DNA of 64,000 nucleotides from VYFG01 sp965248685 (GTDB lineage: Bacteria > Pseudomonadota > Gammaproteobacteria > Arenicellales > Poriferihabitantaceae), in NCBI GenBank assembly GCA_965248685.1, contig CBDFKC010000003.1, positions 930,001 through 994,000 on the forward strand, read 5' to 3'. Each line of letters begins with the position of its first letter. The first letter of the stretch is position 1. Under the pieces are notes generated by a model that saw nothing but the letters and a program-made list of their open reading frames with translations, was not told the origin of the DNA and searched no databases. The translations under genes and the position numbers were made by a program. Shown in pieces: positions 43,706 to 53,995 of this stretch.

Positions 43706-44647
43706 ATGAACACAGCCTATATTCACGACCCTCTATTCCTGAGTCACGACACTGGCTCCGGCCATCCCGAGCGCAGTGCCAGGCTGGTTGCGGTGCAAGA
43801 TATGATCTCCCAACAAGACTGGTACCCCGGGCTTGAACAATTAAGCCCGGTGGCGGTGGAACAAGGTTGGATTGAATTGGTACACGGCGATGGTTATGCC
43901 GAAAGAATTCGTGATGCCTGTGACGCGGGCGAGTCCTGGATCGATACCCCGGACGTTGCGGTTTCTTCCAATTCCTATGAAGTAGCACGCAACGCTACCG
44001 GTAGCTTTTTATCAATTACGGATCAGGTAATGGCGGGCCAAGCCGATAACGGGTTTGCCATGGTCCGTCCACCGGGCCATCACGCTGAACGGGATAGCGC
44101 TATGGGTTTTTGCCTGTTTAACAGTATCGCCATCGCCGCCCGCTATCTTCAGCAGCAACATGATATCGAGCGGGTGCTTATTCTCGACTGGGATGTCCAT
44201 CACGGCAATGGTACCCAGCATACTTTCGAGCGAGACTCGAGTGTTATGTTCGTAAGTCTGCACCAGTATCCCTTTTACCCCGGCTCCGGAGCTAAATCAG
44301 AAACTGGTATCGGCGAAGGCGAAGGTACAACGGTTAATTGTCCGATGAGCGCGGGAATGGGCGATGGACACTATCGTGAAGCCTTTAATGAAGTCATTCT
44401 GCCTCGAGTGAAAAAATTTGATCCGGATTTTATTCTGGTGTCCGCCGGTTTCGACGCGCATCAGGCCGATCCGTTAGGTTCCATGGCCCTGGATACCGCC
44501 AGCTATTCATGGATGACCAAGGCAGTGATGGAAGTTGCCGACAACCATTGTGACGGTCGACTGGTGTCAGTGCTTGAAGGAGGCTATGACCTAAATGCGC
44601 TGGCCGAATCAGTGACCGAACATGTGCGGGTGTTGCACCAGGGTTAG
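43706..44647 (+). CDS. Histone-deacetylase-family (class II-like) deacetylase
   Basis: 313 aa. HDAC fold signatures in order: HDTGSGHPERSARL, RPPGHHAERDSAMGFC (catalytic His pair), LILDWDVHHGNGTQ (zinc Asp/His) and VSAGFDAHQADPLG (zinc Asp). All metal and proton-relay residues appear present. Bacterial members deacetylate acetyl-lysine, acetylpolyamines or acetoin-related substrates. It is monocistronic and begins just after the repeat array, which likely contains its upstream region. Confidence 0.94.
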   Translation: MNTAYIHDPLFLSHDTGSGHPERSARLVAVQDMISQQDWYPGLEQLSPVAVEQGWIELVHGDGYAERIRDACDAGESWIDTPDVAVSSNSYEVARNATGSFLSITDQVMAGQADNGFAMVRPPGHHAERDSAMGFCLFNSIAIAARYLQQQHDIERVLILDWDVHHGNGTQHTFERDSSVMFVSLHQYPFYPGSGAKSETGIGEGEGTTVNCPMSAGMGDGHYREAFNEVILPRVKKFDPDFILVSAGFDAHQADPLGSMALDTASYSWMTKAVMEVADNHCDGRLVSVLEGGYDLNALAESVTEHVRVLHQG

Positions 44648-44711
44648 GCCAAACTCAGAATAAATTAAACCTGGATAAGACCATAGTGGTGAACTGGATC
44701 GTGATCTGGTC

Positions 44712-45686
44712 CTAGGTTAGGGCAGCAACGGTATCTTCCAGGGTCTTCTGATTGATCACTGCGTGATACGCCGGCGCTGCCTCGCTGCCCCTGAATGTTT
44801 TTTTAACGATACTCTCGAGATTGGGACGTTTCTCTGCAGCGGTTTCACCCTTACCCAGGCCGCCGCCAAATTCAATCATAACGTCGGCTCCCAATTCTCC
44901 CGTGGTAACCAGGTTCCGGTGCCAGAGCACCGGGTTAAACAACTGCATAAACAATCGCGAACGAATCGAGTCGATATCGTCGTCGTGTAATCCGCCGGTG
45001 AAATTTGATAACACTTTAAAGCCGGGGCTGGTAATTTCCGCCTGTTCCAGTACTTCGCGAAAGCGGCGCGCCGCCTCGACCATGTAATAGGTATGGAAAG
45101 CGCCCTCGGTCTTAAGCCTCGCGCTACGCTTTCTCGGAAACTTTTCCGCCATGGTGGCCGCCAGAGCATCCAGGTCTTCCGGTTTCCCGCCAACCACATT
45201 CTGGTCAGGCAGGTTACAGGCAGCGACACCGCAATAATGCTGTTCGGCCAGGGAGGTTGCCGATTCAAGATCAATCATTAGCGCCTCCATTTCACCTTCG
45301 CCAAATTCCCCCATTAACTCACCGCGTTTTTTGACCAATTGGAGTCCCAGTGCAAAACTCATTGAACCCGACGCCACCAGCGCGGAGTACTCGCCAAGAC
45401 TGTGGCCCGCAGCCAGTGTCGGAGAGATCGTTCCATTGCTCAGTTGGTTGAATAGTCGATGACAGGCGGTTGAATGGGTCAGCAGGACCGGTTGGGTGAA
45501 GCGGGTTAGATTGATCTCACCATTGGGATCGGAAAACGATAATTCGGCAATATCATAGCCAAGAACTTCGCTGGCCTCGGCATAGGTCTCCCGCACGATG
45601 GGATAGGCATCATGGAGGTCCAGGCCAATACCGGGATATTGCGAGCCCTGGCCAGGGAAAAGAAGGGCAATGGATTTTTGTGACAT
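44712..45686 (-). CDS. Malonyl-CoA:ACP transacylase-family protein (FabD-like)
   Basis: 324 aa with FPGQGSQYPGIG at the N-terminus, nucleophile elbow GHSLGEYSAL (Ser near residue 93), and the catalytic His in EGAFHTYYM (near 198). The arginine that binds the malonyl carboxylate is expected after the elbow in LVKKRGELM. It lies alone rather than among other fab genes, so a role in polyketide or specialised lipid assembly is as possible as ordinary fatty acid synthesis. Divergent from folD. Confidence 0.88.
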   Translation of the reverse strand: MSQKSIALLFPGQGSQYPGIGLDLHDAYPIVRETYAEASEVLGYDIAELSFSDPNGEINLTRFTQPVLLTHSTACHRLFNQLSNGTISPTLAAGHSLGEYSALVASGSMSFALGLQLVKKRGELMGEFGEGEMEALMIDLESATSLAEQHYCGVAACNLPDQNVVGGKPEDLDALAATMAEKFPRKRSARLKTEGAFHTYYMVEAARRFREVLEQAEITSPGFKVLSNFTGGLHDDDIDSIRSRLFMQLFNPVLWHRNLVTTGELGADVMIEFGGGLGKGETAAEKRPNLESIVKKTFRGSEAAPAYHAVINQKTLEDTVAALT

Positions 45687-45873
45687 AGCCGGATTATGTG
45701 TAGTTGGTGAGTTATTGCGGCTGGATTATACAACAGCGACTTGAATGCAAAATATGCGCCAATATAAGTTGCAAGGATAAGTCGCATAGCCAAAATCCTT
45801 GTGCGTTTGGTTGGTATTCACGTGGCGTCAATCCGGTAGAATTCGGGCCTTTATAAAATAGAGTAAGAGATAC

Positions 45874-46758
45874 ATGGCAACTGTAATTGATGGCAAGGCT
45901 TTCGCCGCCACACTGCGTGGGCGGGTTGGAGAAGCAGTTTCAGAACTGGTGACCAATCACGACCTGAAACCTGGCCTGGTAGTCGTCCTGGTGGGCGAAG
46001 ACCCTGCCAGTCAGGTTTACGTCCGTAACAAAGGTAAGCAGACCAAGGAAGCCGGGATGGATTCCATTGAGCACAAGCTGCCTGCAGATTCCAGTGAAGC
46101 AGATTTGCTGACATTGATCGACCAGTTGAACAACGATAAAGCGGTCAATGGCATTTTGGTGCAATTACCCCTGCCAAAGCATATCGATGAATCCAAGGTT
46201 ATCAACGCCATTAGCGTGGAAAAAGACGTCGACGGTTTTCATATCGAAAACGTTGGCAAGTTATCCATAGGAGAAGAATCTCTTGTGCCCTGTACCCCGA
46301 CGGGTTGTGTCATGTTGCTTAAGGATCAGTTGGGTGATCTTAAAGGCAAGAATGCGGTGATCGTTGGCCGGTCTAATATTGTGGGAAAACCGGTAGCGAT
46401 GTTGCTACTGAAAGAACATTGTACCGTCACCATTGCCCATTCCCGGACCCAGGATTTACCCGCGGTGTGCCGTGGAGCGGATATTCTGATTGCGGCGGTT
46501 GGCGTGCCGGAATTGGTCAAGGGAGACTGGGTCAAGCCAGGTGCCGTGGTTATCGATGTGGGTATTAACCGAATCGAAACCGATGAAGGCAAAACTCGGC
46601 TGATTGGAGATGTTGATTTTGCGGAAGCCAGTAAAAATGCGGGGGCGATTACACCGGTTCCCGGTGGCGTTGGGCCGATGACCATTGCCTGCCTGTTGCG
46701 GAGTACGGTAATCGCGGCATGCCGTCAGAATGGGGTTCCGGTACCGGAGGATTTGTAA
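45874..46758 (+). CDS. folD: Bifunctional methylenetetrahydrofolate dehydrogenase/cyclohydrolase
   Basis: 294 aa, full length. Substrate-side motifs VGEDPASQVYVRNKGK and the catalytic Lys in it, GILVQLPLPKHID, the NADP-binding VGRSNIVGKPVA, and the C-terminal TPVPGGVGPMTIACLL are all present. Cytoplasmic one-carbon enzyme interconverting methylene-, methenyl- and formyl-THF. Convergent with the cytochrome c4 gene. Confidence 0.98.
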   Translation: MATVIDGKAFAATLRGRVGEAVSELVTNHDLKPGLVVVLVGEDPASQVYVRNKGKQTKEAGMDSIEHKLPADSSEADLLTLIDQLNNDKAVNGILVQLPLPKHIDESKVINAISVEKDVDGFHIENVGKLSIGEESLVPCTPTGCVMLLKDQLGDLKGKNAVIVGRSNIVGKPVAMLLLKEHCTVTIAHSRTQDLPAVCRGADILIAAVGVPELVKGDWVKPGAVVIDVGINRIETDEGKTRLIGDVDFAEASKNAGAITPVPGGVGPMTIACLLRSTVIAACRQNGVPVPEDL

Positions 46759-46804
46759 GGTTCCTGCTTGGGTGGGTTACCGTTCTTGGCTCTGACCGTT
46801 TTTA

Positions 46805-46831
46805 CTGGATTCCAGCGCAGCCGGAATCCAG
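46805..46831. terminator. Hairpin between folD and cytochrome c4 genes
   Basis: Perfect 9-base arms CTGGATTCC and GGAATCCAG flank a nine-base loop in the gap between convergent genes. It is also of the REP-like type seen elsewhere in the window. Confidence 0.55.
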
Positions 46832-46858
46832 GTACTCCTCCCTTTGTAAACTACTGAC

Positions 46859-47482
46859 CTAATTCAAACCAGAAATATAAGTCGCCAACTCTTCAATCTG
46901 CTGTTCCGATAACGGAAAAGCAATGTCATTCATCATTGCATTCTGCCGCGCTCCGGTCTTGAACGCTGTCAATGCATCGGTCAGATACTTCACCGACTGT
47001 CCGGCTACCCGGGGAAAGCTAGGCGCAATACCGCTGCCTGATGGGCCGTGGCAGCTGGTGCAGGCTGGAATGTCAAATTCGGCGAAGCCGCCACGATAAA
47101 CTGCCATTCCTGCGATGGCGACTTCTTCCATGTCTGGGGTTATTGAACCCTGGTGTGGCTTTAATCCACTGAAGTAGGCATCCATATCTGCCATATCCTG
47201 GTCACTTAAGTTGGCCACCATACCCGCCATTAGCGCGTTCTCCCGGCCTCCTTCAAGGCCATTGGCGCCATTCTTAAATAGAAGTAACTGTTGGGCAACG
47301 TAACCTGGGACCTGGCCGGCCAGATTAGGGAAATCCGGAGAAATTCCCACGCCAATTGGACCATGACAAGCGGCGCAGGCCGCGGCTTTGGTTTTTCCAG
47401 CATCGGCATCGCCGCTTTGGGCGTATAGTAGAGACGGCGCGAGCAAAACTATCCCCGCCAGCATCGATAAGATTCGAGTCAT
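46859..47482 (-). CDS. Diheme cytochrome c4
   Basis: 207 aa from ATG 47482 (MTRILSMLAG), chosen because a clean signal peptide starts there; an in-frame ATG eight codons upstream has no ribosome site. Two haem motifs, CAACHGPIG and CTSCHGPSG, sit in two similar halves, and methionine ligands follow in ALMAGMVANLS and AMMNDIAFPLS. Periplasmic electron carrier to terminal oxidases. The divergent neighbour engB is a conserved arrangement in gammaproteobacteria. Confidence 0.93.
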   Translation of the reverse strand: MTRILSMLAGIVLLAPSLLYAQSGDADAGKTKAAACAACHGPIGVGISPDFPNLAGQVPGYVAQQLLLFKNGANGLEGGRENALMAGMVANLSDQDMADMDAYFSGLKPHQGSITPDMEEVAIAGMAVYRGGFAEFDIPACTSCHGPSGSGIAPSFPRVAGQSVKYLTDALTAFKTGARQNAMMNDIAFPLSEQQIEELATYISGLN

Positions 47483-47614
47483 TTTATAAAACCTAAGATG
47501 AGTCATGGTCAGTGACGACCAGTATCCTCGCCAAAATAATCCCCCCGGAAACCGAAGGCAAAGCGTAAAATTGAGCGCGAATTATATCAACAAATATCCG
47601 TAAAAACCCTCCCT

Positions 47615-48247
47615 GTGATTGACTTTACCAAAGCCCGCTACATCTTGAGTGCACACCTTCCCGAGCAGCTTCCACCCAATGTTGGGGTCGAAGTCGCGTT
47701 TGCAGGGCGTTCCAATGTTGGTAAGTCCAGCGCGATCAATGCAATTTCGAACCAGGGGAGTCTGGCTAAAACCAGCAAAACCCCGGGCCGGACCCAGCAG
47801 ATAAATTTCTTTGAATTGACCGAGAATTACCGGATGGTGGATTTGCCCGGCTATGGCTATGCCAAGGCGCCAGAGCATCTGCGGGAACATTGGAGCGTGT
47901 TTGTGATGGATTACATTATGAATCGGCAGAGTCTGGTCGGGCTGATTCTGCCCATGGATATCAGGCGGCCGTTAACGGATCTCGATGTTTCCATGCTCCA
48001 GTCCTGCTGGGAAACCAACCTCTACGTCCATATATTATTGACTAAGGCGGATAAGTTCGGACGGGGTAAAGCAGGGAATGTGCTCCAGGGTGTGCGTAAA
48101 CAAATGAATGACCAGCCCGGTACCTCGGTGCAGTTGTTCTCCTCTTTAAAGAGGCAAGGCATCGACGAGGCCCGGGCGAAAATTTCCGAATTGTTAACCC
48201 AGGCTGACGACCAGGACCTGGCAAATCTGGCCGCATCCGATGATTAA
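47615..48247 (+). CDS. engB: Ribosome biogenesis GTPase EngB (YihA/YsxC)
   Basis: 210 aa, GTG start at 47615. G motifs: GRSNVGKSSAINA (P-loop), the switch-I Thr in SKTPGRTQQINFF, DLPGYGYAKAP (G3) and LTKADKFGRG (G4). Essential GTPase for assembly of the large ribosomal subunit in many bacteria. Divergent from cytochrome c4. Confidence 0.97.
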   Translation: MIDFTKARYILSAHLPEQLPPNVGVEVAFAGRSNVGKSSAINAISNQGSLAKTSKTPGRTQQINFFELTENYRMVDLPGYGYAKAPEHLREHWSVFVMDYIMNRQSLVGLILPMDIRRPLTDLDVSMLQSCWETNLYVHILLTKADKFGRGKAGNVLQGVRKQMNDQPGTSVQLFSSLKRQGIDEARAKISELLTQADDQDLANLAASDD

Positions 48248-48314
48248 TGTCCTGTATCGATAAATTGCCAGGTTTCTTTTACACTCTGCCAGCTTAGTCA
48301 AAACCCGCATTACA

Positions 48315-49610
48315 ATGAGTTCTACCGCTACCAAACCCGCCGATATCAAGCCGTTTAATGCTGCAGATTATATGCAGTCTATTGGTCAGCGCGCCCGGGC
48401 CGCAGCTTTCTCAATTGGAAATATTGCCACCGAGGAAAAGAATCGAGGGTTGCGCGCCATTGCAGATTCGATTGAACAAAATGAAGCAGAAATCGCAGCT
48501 GCCAATGCCATGGATATGCAGCATGGCAGTGAGATTAATCTCACTAGCGCATTGCTGGACCGGCTCGAACTGACTCCCGAACGTATTTCCGCCATGGCGA
48601 AGGGTTGCCGGCAAATCACCAAACTGTCTGATCCGGTGGGGGCGATGACGCCGTTTGACGAGCAGCCAAGCGGGATCAAGGTGGGTAAGATGCGGGTACC
48701 CCTTGGCGTGATCGGGATTATTTACGAATCCCGGCCCAACGTTACCATCGACGCAGCGGCGCTGTGCCTGAAGGCGGGCAATGCGGTCATTCTGCGGGGT
48801 GGATCCGAGGCGATTAATTCCAATCTGGCAATTGCCCGGTGCATTCGCGCCGGATTGCTGAAAGCAGACCTTCCGGAAGATTGTATCCAGGTTATAGAGA
48901 CCACGGACAGGGCCGCGGTAGGTGCATTGATTACCGCTGACAGATACGTTGATATCATCATTCCCAGAGGGGGAAAGAAGTTAATCGAGCGGATTAATAG
49001 TGAAGCATCGGTGCCGGTGATCAAGCATCTCGACGGTATTTGTCATGTCTATATCGACGACCATGCCGACCAGGAAAAGGCGATCAGGGTTGCGTATAAC
49101 GCCAAGGCCCGACGCTATGGAATTTGTGGTGCTATGGAAACCCTATTGGTCGCGGACTCTATGGCAGAAAAAGTTCTCCCTGAGCTTGCCCGCCAATACG
49201 CAGAAAAAAATATTGAATTACGGGGTTGTGAACAAAGCCGAAAAATCGTGCGCCAAATGTTGCCCGCTACCGAGCAGGATTGGGAAACAGAATATCTCGA
49301 CAGTATTTTGTCGATACGAGTAGTGGATGGACTAGATCAAGCGATTGCGCATATTAATCAATATGGCTCCAGCCACACCGACTCGATCATTACCGAAAGC
49401 AAAGTAAACGGCGACCGTTTTCTAAGAGAAGTGGATTCAAGTTCGGTGATGCTGAATGCCTCGACCCAATTTGCCGATGGTTTTGAATACGGTCTCGGCG
49501 CTGAAATTGGTATCAGCACCAACAAATTGCATGTCAGAGGGCCGGTTGGGCTGGAAGGTTTGACGACCCAGAAGTATGTGGTGATTGGAGACGGGACAAT
49601 CCGACAATAG
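48315..49610 (+). CDS. proA: Gamma-glutamyl phosphate reductase
   Basis: 431 aa. Aldehyde-dehydrogenase-fold proline enzyme reducing gamma-glutamyl phosphate to the semialdehyde with NADPH. Seen: PLGVIGIIYESRPNVT, KAGNAVILRGGSEA, and the catalytic cysteine in RYGICGAMETLLV, ending GPVGLEGLTTQKY. Tail-to-tail with holA across 33 bases. In many relatives proA or holA is followed by nadD; here the two ends meet and nadD is not in the gap. Confidence 0.97.
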   Translation: MSSTATKPADIKPFNAADYMQSIGQRARAAAFSIGNIATEEKNRGLRAIADSIEQNEAEIAAANAMDMQHGSEINLTSALLDRLELTPERISAMAKGCRQITKLSDPVGAMTPFDEQPSGIKVGKMRVPLGVIGIIYESRPNVTIDAAALCLKAGNAVILRGGSEAINSNLAIARCIRAGLLKADLPEDCIQVIETTDRAAVGALITADRYVDIIIPRGGKKLIERINSEASVPVIKHLDGICHVYIDDHADQEKAIRVAYNAKARRYGICGAMETLLVADSMAEKVLPELARQYAEKNIELRGCEQSRKIVRQMLPATEQDWETEYLDSILSIRVVDGLDQAIAHINQYGSSHTDSIITESKVNGDRFLREVDSSSVMLNASTQFADGFEYGLGAEIGISTNKLHVRGPVGLEGLTTQKYVVIGDGTIRQ

Positions 49611-49643
49611 TTCGAAATCAATCCACCAGGTTACTGCTGAGCG

Positions 49644-50669
49644 CTAGGGAATCGAAACCCCGCTCAATCTGAGGCCGATACTTTCGATCTCTTCCCAAAT
49701 GTCTTTACGTTGCAACGGCGCGCGACCTTTTAACTGAAGATCTGCCCGTGCCAACTGACGCAGGAGACCGCGGCATTGTTTCAGAGTAAGACGGTTTAAC
49801 GCTGCGCCCATGATACCCGTTCGATTTCCCCAGACCCCATAGCGTTGATATTGGGAACGGGGATTTCCCCCTTGTTCCCGAACAGCCGCGAGTTGGCACA
49901 GGGTGCGGGTTTCCCGGGTAAGAGACCACAGGATGAGAATTGGCTCGTTTTGGCTTTGTTTAAGGCTTTGCAGAATCCGGGTCAGGCGCTGGGCCGAACC
50001 CGCCAGGCAGGCGTCGACAAAGGCAAATACACTAAACCGCGCATGGTCGGCAATTGCACTTTCAACCAGGTCCAGGGTTATCTTTTTATCTTTACCGAGC
50101 AAAGCCAGTAAATTTATTTCCTGGGCTGCGGCGAGTAAATTGCCTTCGACAAAATGAGCAATATGTTCGACCACATCAGGTTCGAACTGCAGTCCCTGGC
50201 TCTTCATTCGATGGCCGATCCAACCTGGCAGCCGATCTGCACCGATGGCTGGACATTCCGTGGTTACCGCATTGGCTTCAAGCGCTTTAAACCACTTGCT
50301 GCCCTGGGTGCGTTTTTCGATGGCACCGGCGACGATAATCAACATGGTGTCATCTGATTGGGGTGCCTGGGCGTATTCGGTCAGGGCCTTGGCCCCGGCA
50401 TCACCGGGTTTTCCAGTTGGAATCCGCAGTTCGATAATTTTCCTGTCTGAGAACAACGACATCGACTGGCCACCGGCGAGCACTTGGTTCCAGTCAAAGC
50501 CGGCTTCTACGCTGTAGCGCAGACGCTCGGTAAACCCCGCGGCCCGGGCGGCTTGACGTAATTGATCGAGGGATTCCTCAACCAGCAGGGTTTCTTCACC
50601 AAATAAAAGGTATAGCGGCGCCAGTCCCTGGGTCAGGTGATTACTAAATGAAGAATAGCTGACCCGCAA
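49644..50669 (-). CDS. holA: DNA polymerase III delta subunit
   Basis: 341 aa, standard length. N-terminal LAPLYLLFGEETLLVEESLD and LIIVAGAIEKRTQGSKWFKAL in the AAA-like domain, helical C-terminal collar domain (LILWSLTRETRTLCQLA). Clamp-loader wrench subunit. Third gene of the leuS-lptE-holA cluster, as in other gammaproteobacteria. Confidence 0.95.
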   Translation of the reverse strand: MRVSYSSFSNHLTQGLAPLYLLFGEETLLVEESLDQLRQAARAAGFTERLRYSVEAGFDWNQVLAGGQSMSLFSDRKIIELRIPTGKPGDAGAKALTEYAQAPQSDDTMLIIVAGAIEKRTQGSKWFKALEANAVTTECPAIGADRLPGWIGHRMKSQGLQFEPDVVEHIAHFVEGNLLAAAQEINLLALLGKDKKITLDLVESAIADHARFSVFAFVDACLAGSAQRLTRILQSLKQSQNEPILILWSLTRETRTLCQLAAVREQGGNPRSQYQRYGVWGNRTGIMGAALNRLTLKQCRGLLRQLARADLQLKGRAPLQRKDIWEEIESIGLRLSGVSIP

Positions 50670-50699
50670 ACAATCAGTCCGGGATGATCCGAAGGGGTT

Positions 50700-51179
50700 C
50701 TAGATACGGCTTAACCGACGCAGAATTTGCAACACAATTTCTTCCTGCATTTCTTCGCGTAGAAACTCCTCTTCTTCTTCTGATTGCAGCTCCAATAAGG
50801 GGTCGTATGGCAATACGCGACTTTGGGACAGGTGTTGATCGATCTGCAATTCTTCGCCTTCGCCAGTTGTCACATCATAGTCAATTATGTATCGAAGCGT
50901 GTAGGAAGTTACCAATCCGTTGCTATCAGTGGTCCGCACATCTCTTTTGTAGTCTACCTCGCCCAGGTTGATTATCGCAGCGGTTTCGTCATCGCTTCCT
51001 GTTACTAACACGCCGTTTTTTTCCAGGGTATCTTCCAGCTGATCCACCAGTAGAGCGTCGTCGCCAACTACCACAATCCGAGTCAGAGATTCTGGCATTT
51101 CATAATTTCCCCGTAAGGCAAATCCGCAGCCGGATACGAGTGAAATGCTGGCTAGGATCAAGATAAGGCGTTTGGTCAT
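50700..51179 (-). CDS. lptE: LPS-assembly lipoprotein LptE
   Basis: 159 aa from ATG 51179. This start is preferred since AGGA lies nine bases upstream and the lipoprotein signal follows at once (ILILASISLVSGC, Cys18 by this start). GFALRGNYEMPESL is the LptE opening motif. It forms the plug of the LptD outer-membrane LPS translocon. Ends in an acidic Glu-rich stretch. Between leuS and holA. Confidence 0.93.
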   Translation of the reverse strand: MTKRLILILASISLVSGCGFALRGNYEMPESLTRIVVVGDDALLVDQLEDTLEKNGVLVTGSDDETAAIINLGEVDYKRDVRTTDSNGLVTSYTLRYIIDYDVTTGEGEELQIDQHLSQSRVLPYDPLLELQSEEEEEFLREEMQEEIVLQILRRLSRI

Positions 51180-51228
51180 CAAGGAATTCCTGTTATTTAG
51201 GTCGGATTGGAATGGCTTATTATAAATC

Positions 51229-53700
51229 TTATACGACAATATTCACCAGTCTGCCGGCAACGACAATAATTTTCCGTATTTCCTTGTCGGCGACGTGATT
51301 CTGCACTTTGGGGTCAGCCAGAGCGGCGGCTTCAATCTGGTCTTTGCTGCTATCCACCGCAATTTCGATTTCACTGCGACGCTTGCCGTTAACCTGGATC
51401 GCGAGGGTCATGCTGTCGCTGACCAGAGCATTGGTGTCCACTTTAGGCCAACTGGCGTCGATGACTTCCCCCGGCTGACCCAGCTGCTGCCATAAGGCGT
51501 GAGCAATATGAGGCGTTATTGGTGCCAGTATTTTGTTCAGGATGACCAGGCTTTCGCGAAACACCAAACCGGCGTCCTGATTGGCCTGGGGGTCAAATTT
51601 ATCCAGCGCATTAAGCAATTCCATCATCCCAGCGATGACAGTGTTGTATTGCAATTTGCCATAGTCCCGTAATGCCTTGTCGAGCAGAGTATGGGTGGTT
51701 CGGCGCAGGTCAAGCGCTGATTTATCACTCAACCCTCCGGCCCAATCAGATTGCGCCAACTTATCTTGATGCCGGACGCTTGCGTCTTTGTGCTTTTGCA
51801 CCAGGTACCACCAGCGTTTTAAAAACCTGTGGCCTCCGGCCACCGCTTCATCATTCCACTCGAGAGCCTGATCCGGGGGCGAGGCAAACATGGTAAACAA
51901 CCGTACCGTGTCGGCGCCGTATTTATCAATTAATGACTGGGGGTCAACGGTATTACCCTTGGACTTCGACATTTTTGTGCCGTCCTTCAGCACCATTCCC
52001 TGGGTCAGCAGTCGGGTAAAGGGTTCATCGCTATTCACGAGGCCGGTATCCCGAAGCAGCTTATGGAAAAATCGTGCGTATAGAAGATGTAGCACCGCAT
52101 GCTCGATCCCGCCAATATACTGATCCACCGGCAGCCAATAATTGGCCCGCTCATCCAGCATCGAGGTATCCGCGCCGGGACAGCAATATCGGGCGTAGTA
52201 CCAGGAGGATTCGAAGAAGGTATCGAAGGTGTCGGTTTCCCGGGTTGCCGGCTGGTCGGACCCTGGCATATGGGTTTCATAAAACTCCGGGTCTTGCTTT
52301 ATAGGAGAACGCACCCCGGAAAAAGCCACTTCTTCCGGCAGGGTAACCGGCAGGTCCTGATCGGCTACGCCGTGGACTTCTCCATCCTTATCGTAAACCA
52401 CCGGAATCGGACAGCCCCAATATCGCTGGCGTGATACTCCCCAATCGCGCAATCGATAATTCACGGTGCGCTTGCCTACGCCTTTATGCTCCAGATAATC
52501 GGCGATGGCATTGAATGCCTGCGTGAAATTGAGCCCGTCAAATTGTCCGGAGTTGAACACCACCCCTTCCTTGGTGGTAAGGGAGCCCTGGGTGTAATCT
52601 TGTTGATCACCTTCCAGCCATTTGATAACCGGACGAACTTCAATGTTGTGTTTGGTGGCAAACTCCCAGTCCCGCTGATCGTGGGCGGGAACCGCCATTA
52701 CGGCGCCGGTGCCATACCCCATTAGAACGAAATTGGCCGCCCAGATCTCCACCTTTTCGCCGCTAACCGGGTGTACTGCGGAAATACCAAGGGGAATCCC
52801 CTTCTTTTCCATGGTCTCCATGGCCGACTCGGCAACATTGACGTTTTTGCATTCTTTTACAAATGCGGCTATTTCAGGATTCGATTCGGCCGCCCTAAGC
52901 GCCAATGGATGTTCCGCTGCCACGGAAACGAACGTCACGCCCATAATAGTATCGGGCCTGGTGGTATAGACCCACAACGGTTCTTCGCCCTCTACTTCAA
53001 AACTGAAGTCGACCCCTTCGGACCGCCCAATCCAGTTACGCTGCATGGATTTAACCGCTTCCGGCCAGCCCTCGAGGTTATCGATTTCATTAAGCAGCTC
53101 TTCCGCATAAGCGGTTATCTTGATGAACCACTGAGGAATCTCTCGACGCTCGACCAGGGCTCCGGAGCGCCAGCCCCGGCCATTCTCCACCTGCTCGTTG
53201 GCGAGCACAGTCTGCTCCTCAGGATCCCAATTTACCACCGCCATTTTTTTGTAGGCGAGCCCTTTTTCCAGCAGCCGATTAAAAAACCATTGCTCCCAGC
53301 GATAATAATCTGGTTTACAAGTGGCCAGCTCGCGATTCCAGTCGTAGGCGAAACCCAGCCGTTTTAGCTGGGTTTTCATATACGCGATATTTTCGTAAGT
53401 CCATTTTGCCGGCGGCATCTTATGCTGAATCGCTGCGTTTTCTGCCGGCAGACCGAATGCATCCCAACCCATAGGCTGCAATACATTTTTCCCCAGCATC
53501 CGCTGGTAGCGGCTGATGACATCCCCTATGGTGTAGTTGCGCACATGCCCCATATGCAGTTGCCCGGAAGGATAGGGCAGCATCGACAGACAATAATATT
53601 TCTCCTTGTCCGGTTCTTCAGTCACCGCAAAGCTCTGGTTTGCTTCCCAGTATTGCTGGATTTCTACTTCCAGTTCAGCAGGACGATAGTCTTCGTTCAT
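51229..53700 (-). CDS. leuS: Leucyl-tRNA synthetase
   Basis: 823 aa. Class I synthetase with HMGH at residues 49-52 and KMSKS in DGTKMSKSKGNT. The CP1 editing domain carries TTRPDTIMGVTFVSVAAEHP with the editing-site Thr residues and Asp. Zinc-1-like insert is reduced, consistent with a length slightly below E. coli LeuS. Start preceded by a weak site; first gene of leuS-lptE-holA. Confidence 0.98.
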   Translation of the reverse strand: MNEDYRPAELEVEIQQYWEANQSFAVTEEPDKEKYYCLSMLPYPSGQLHMGHVRNYTIGDVISRYQRMLGKNVLQPMGWDAFGLPAENAAIQHKMPPAKWTYENIAYMKTQLKRLGFAYDWNRELATCKPDYYRWEQWFFNRLLEKGLAYKKMAVVNWDPEEQTVLANEQVENGRGWRSGALVERREIPQWFIKITAYAEELLNEIDNLEGWPEAVKSMQRNWIGRSEGVDFSFEVEGEEPLWVYTTRPDTIMGVTFVSVAAEHPLALRAAESNPEIAAFVKECKNVNVAESAMETMEKKGIPLGISAVHPVSGEKVEIWAANFVLMGYGTGAVMAVPAHDQRDWEFATKHNIEVRPVIKWLEGDQQDYTQGSLTTKEGVVFNSGQFDGLNFTQAFNAIADYLEHKGVGKRTVNYRLRDWGVSRQRYWGCPIPVVYDKDGEVHGVADQDLPVTLPEEVAFSGVRSPIKQDPEFYETHMPGSDQPATRETDTFDTFFESSWYYARYCCPGADTSMLDERANYWLPVDQYIGGIEHAVLHLLYARFFHKLLRDTGLVNSDEPFTRLLTQGMVLKDGTKMSKSKGNTVDPQSLIDKYGADTVRLFTMFASPPDQALEWNDEAVAGGHRFLKRWWYLVQKHKDASVRHQDKLAQSDWAGGLSDKSALDLRRTTHTLLDKALRDYGKLQYNTVIAGMMELLNALDKFDPQANQDAGLVFRESLVILNKILAPITPHIAHALWQQLGQPGEVIDASWPKVDTNALVSDSMTLAIQVNGKRRSEIEIAVDSSKDQIEAAALADPKVQNHVADKEIRKIIVVAGRLVNIVV

Positions 53701-53797
53701 CAGCGTGACACGACATACACAGGTTAATAAATAGAGCGCTGGATTTTAGAGAGTACCCCGGACAAGCGCAACGCGGAAACGATGGGTGTCTTAATTA

Positions 53798-53900
53798 TAG
53801 GGACGACCTTCGGTCGATAAAATGCGACTGGATCCCGGCGGAACCGGGATGACGGCAGTGAAGGCTGCCGTATAACTCAATGCTCGTCTTTTCGGTGGTT
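53798..53900. repeat. Single copy of the 113-bp element
   Basis: GGACGACCTTCGGTCGATAA, then a GGATCCCGG...CCGGGATGACGGCAG palindrome and GGCTGCCGT...GCTCGTC, the same order of parts as one unit of the 42595-43660 array. It lies between leuS and the band-7 gene. Confidence 0.8.
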
Positions 53901-53995
53901 TGGGATGGCGGTTGCCATCTTACTGGCTCCAAAACGAAAAACGGTGAACAACCATACAGTTGCCCACCGTATTACATCAACTACATCCAACTCAA